Assembly: GCA_019308645.1 (NCBI GenBank)
Contig: JAFDHR010000371.1
Coordinates: forward strand, 1 to 5,239
Origin: Deltaproteobacteria bacterium
GTDB lineage: Bacteria; Desulfobacterota; DSM-4660; Desulfatiglandales; B25-G16
Length of the DNA: 5,239 bases
Direction: 5' to 3'
Position 1 is the stretch's first letter; each line of letters starts with the position of its first letter. Positions 5,190 through 5,239 of the stretch are shown here, piece by piece. A program made the translations under genes and the position numbers. Under the pieces are notes generated by a model, which was not told where the DNA came from, searched no databases, and worked only from the letters and a program-made list of their open reading frames with translations.

Positions 5190-5239
5190 TAACAGCCTCT
5201 CTCAATTGTAAAACGTACTCTCTGGGCAGTATCAGCCGA
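5190..5239 (-). pseudogene. upstream part of the gene split by the IS630 element
   Basis: Sixteen minus-strand codons without a stop (SADTAQRVRFTIERGC) run from the window edge to the TA next to the element. They continue in frame into 3901-3865 when the element and one TA are removed. The gene's start lies outside the window, and its function is unknown. Confidence 0.35.

Overview
The window looks like a decayed accessory stretch of a bacterial chromosome, possibly from a spirochaete. The main clue is a lipoprotein that joins a Listeria-Bacteroides type (InlB B-like) repeat to a DUF1566/Lcl_C-type lectin-fold domain, an architecture common in Spirochaeta/Treponema/Sphaerochaeta-like genomes. 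The assignment rests on protein architecture alone. Base composition is uneven: the left third is AT-rich, while the lipoprotein 3' end and the transposase genes are visibly richer in G+C, which fits a mosaic of transferred pieces.

Layout, left to right. (1) Positions 3-197 hold the 3' end of an unrecognised gene. (2) 406-1299 encodes an AT-rich, six-helix membrane protein of unknown function with a good Shine-Dalgarno and a GTG start. (3) 1282-1962 on the minus strand is one reading frame broken by only two stops, possibly a dead gene. It overlaps a cluster of DNA dyads that includes a perfect 15-bp inverted repeat. (4) 2038-2244 is a small ORF with a good ribosome site, followed by a 17-nt palindrome that could be an operator. 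(5) 2285-3148 is the clearest intact gene, the DUF1566-type lipoprotein. Its 3' end resembles the variable region of diversity-generating retroelement (DGR) targets, but no reverse transcriptase or template repeat lies in the window. (6) 3178-3685 is an IS481-family element that lost about 200 central transposase codons, apparently by recombination at a short repeat, and also carries a nonsense mutation. (7) 3904-5189 is a full-length but dead IS630-family element with 35-bp imperfect terminal inverted repeats, TA flanks and three inactivating lesions. Joining its flanks through one TA restores an open frame on the minus strand that ends in an ATGA overlap with another short frame, so the element probably landed in a small minus-strand gene pair.

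No functional operon is evident. Only the membrane protein and the lipoprotein look intact, and the rest is mobile-element debris and remnants. No rRNA, tRNA or CRISPR array was seen.
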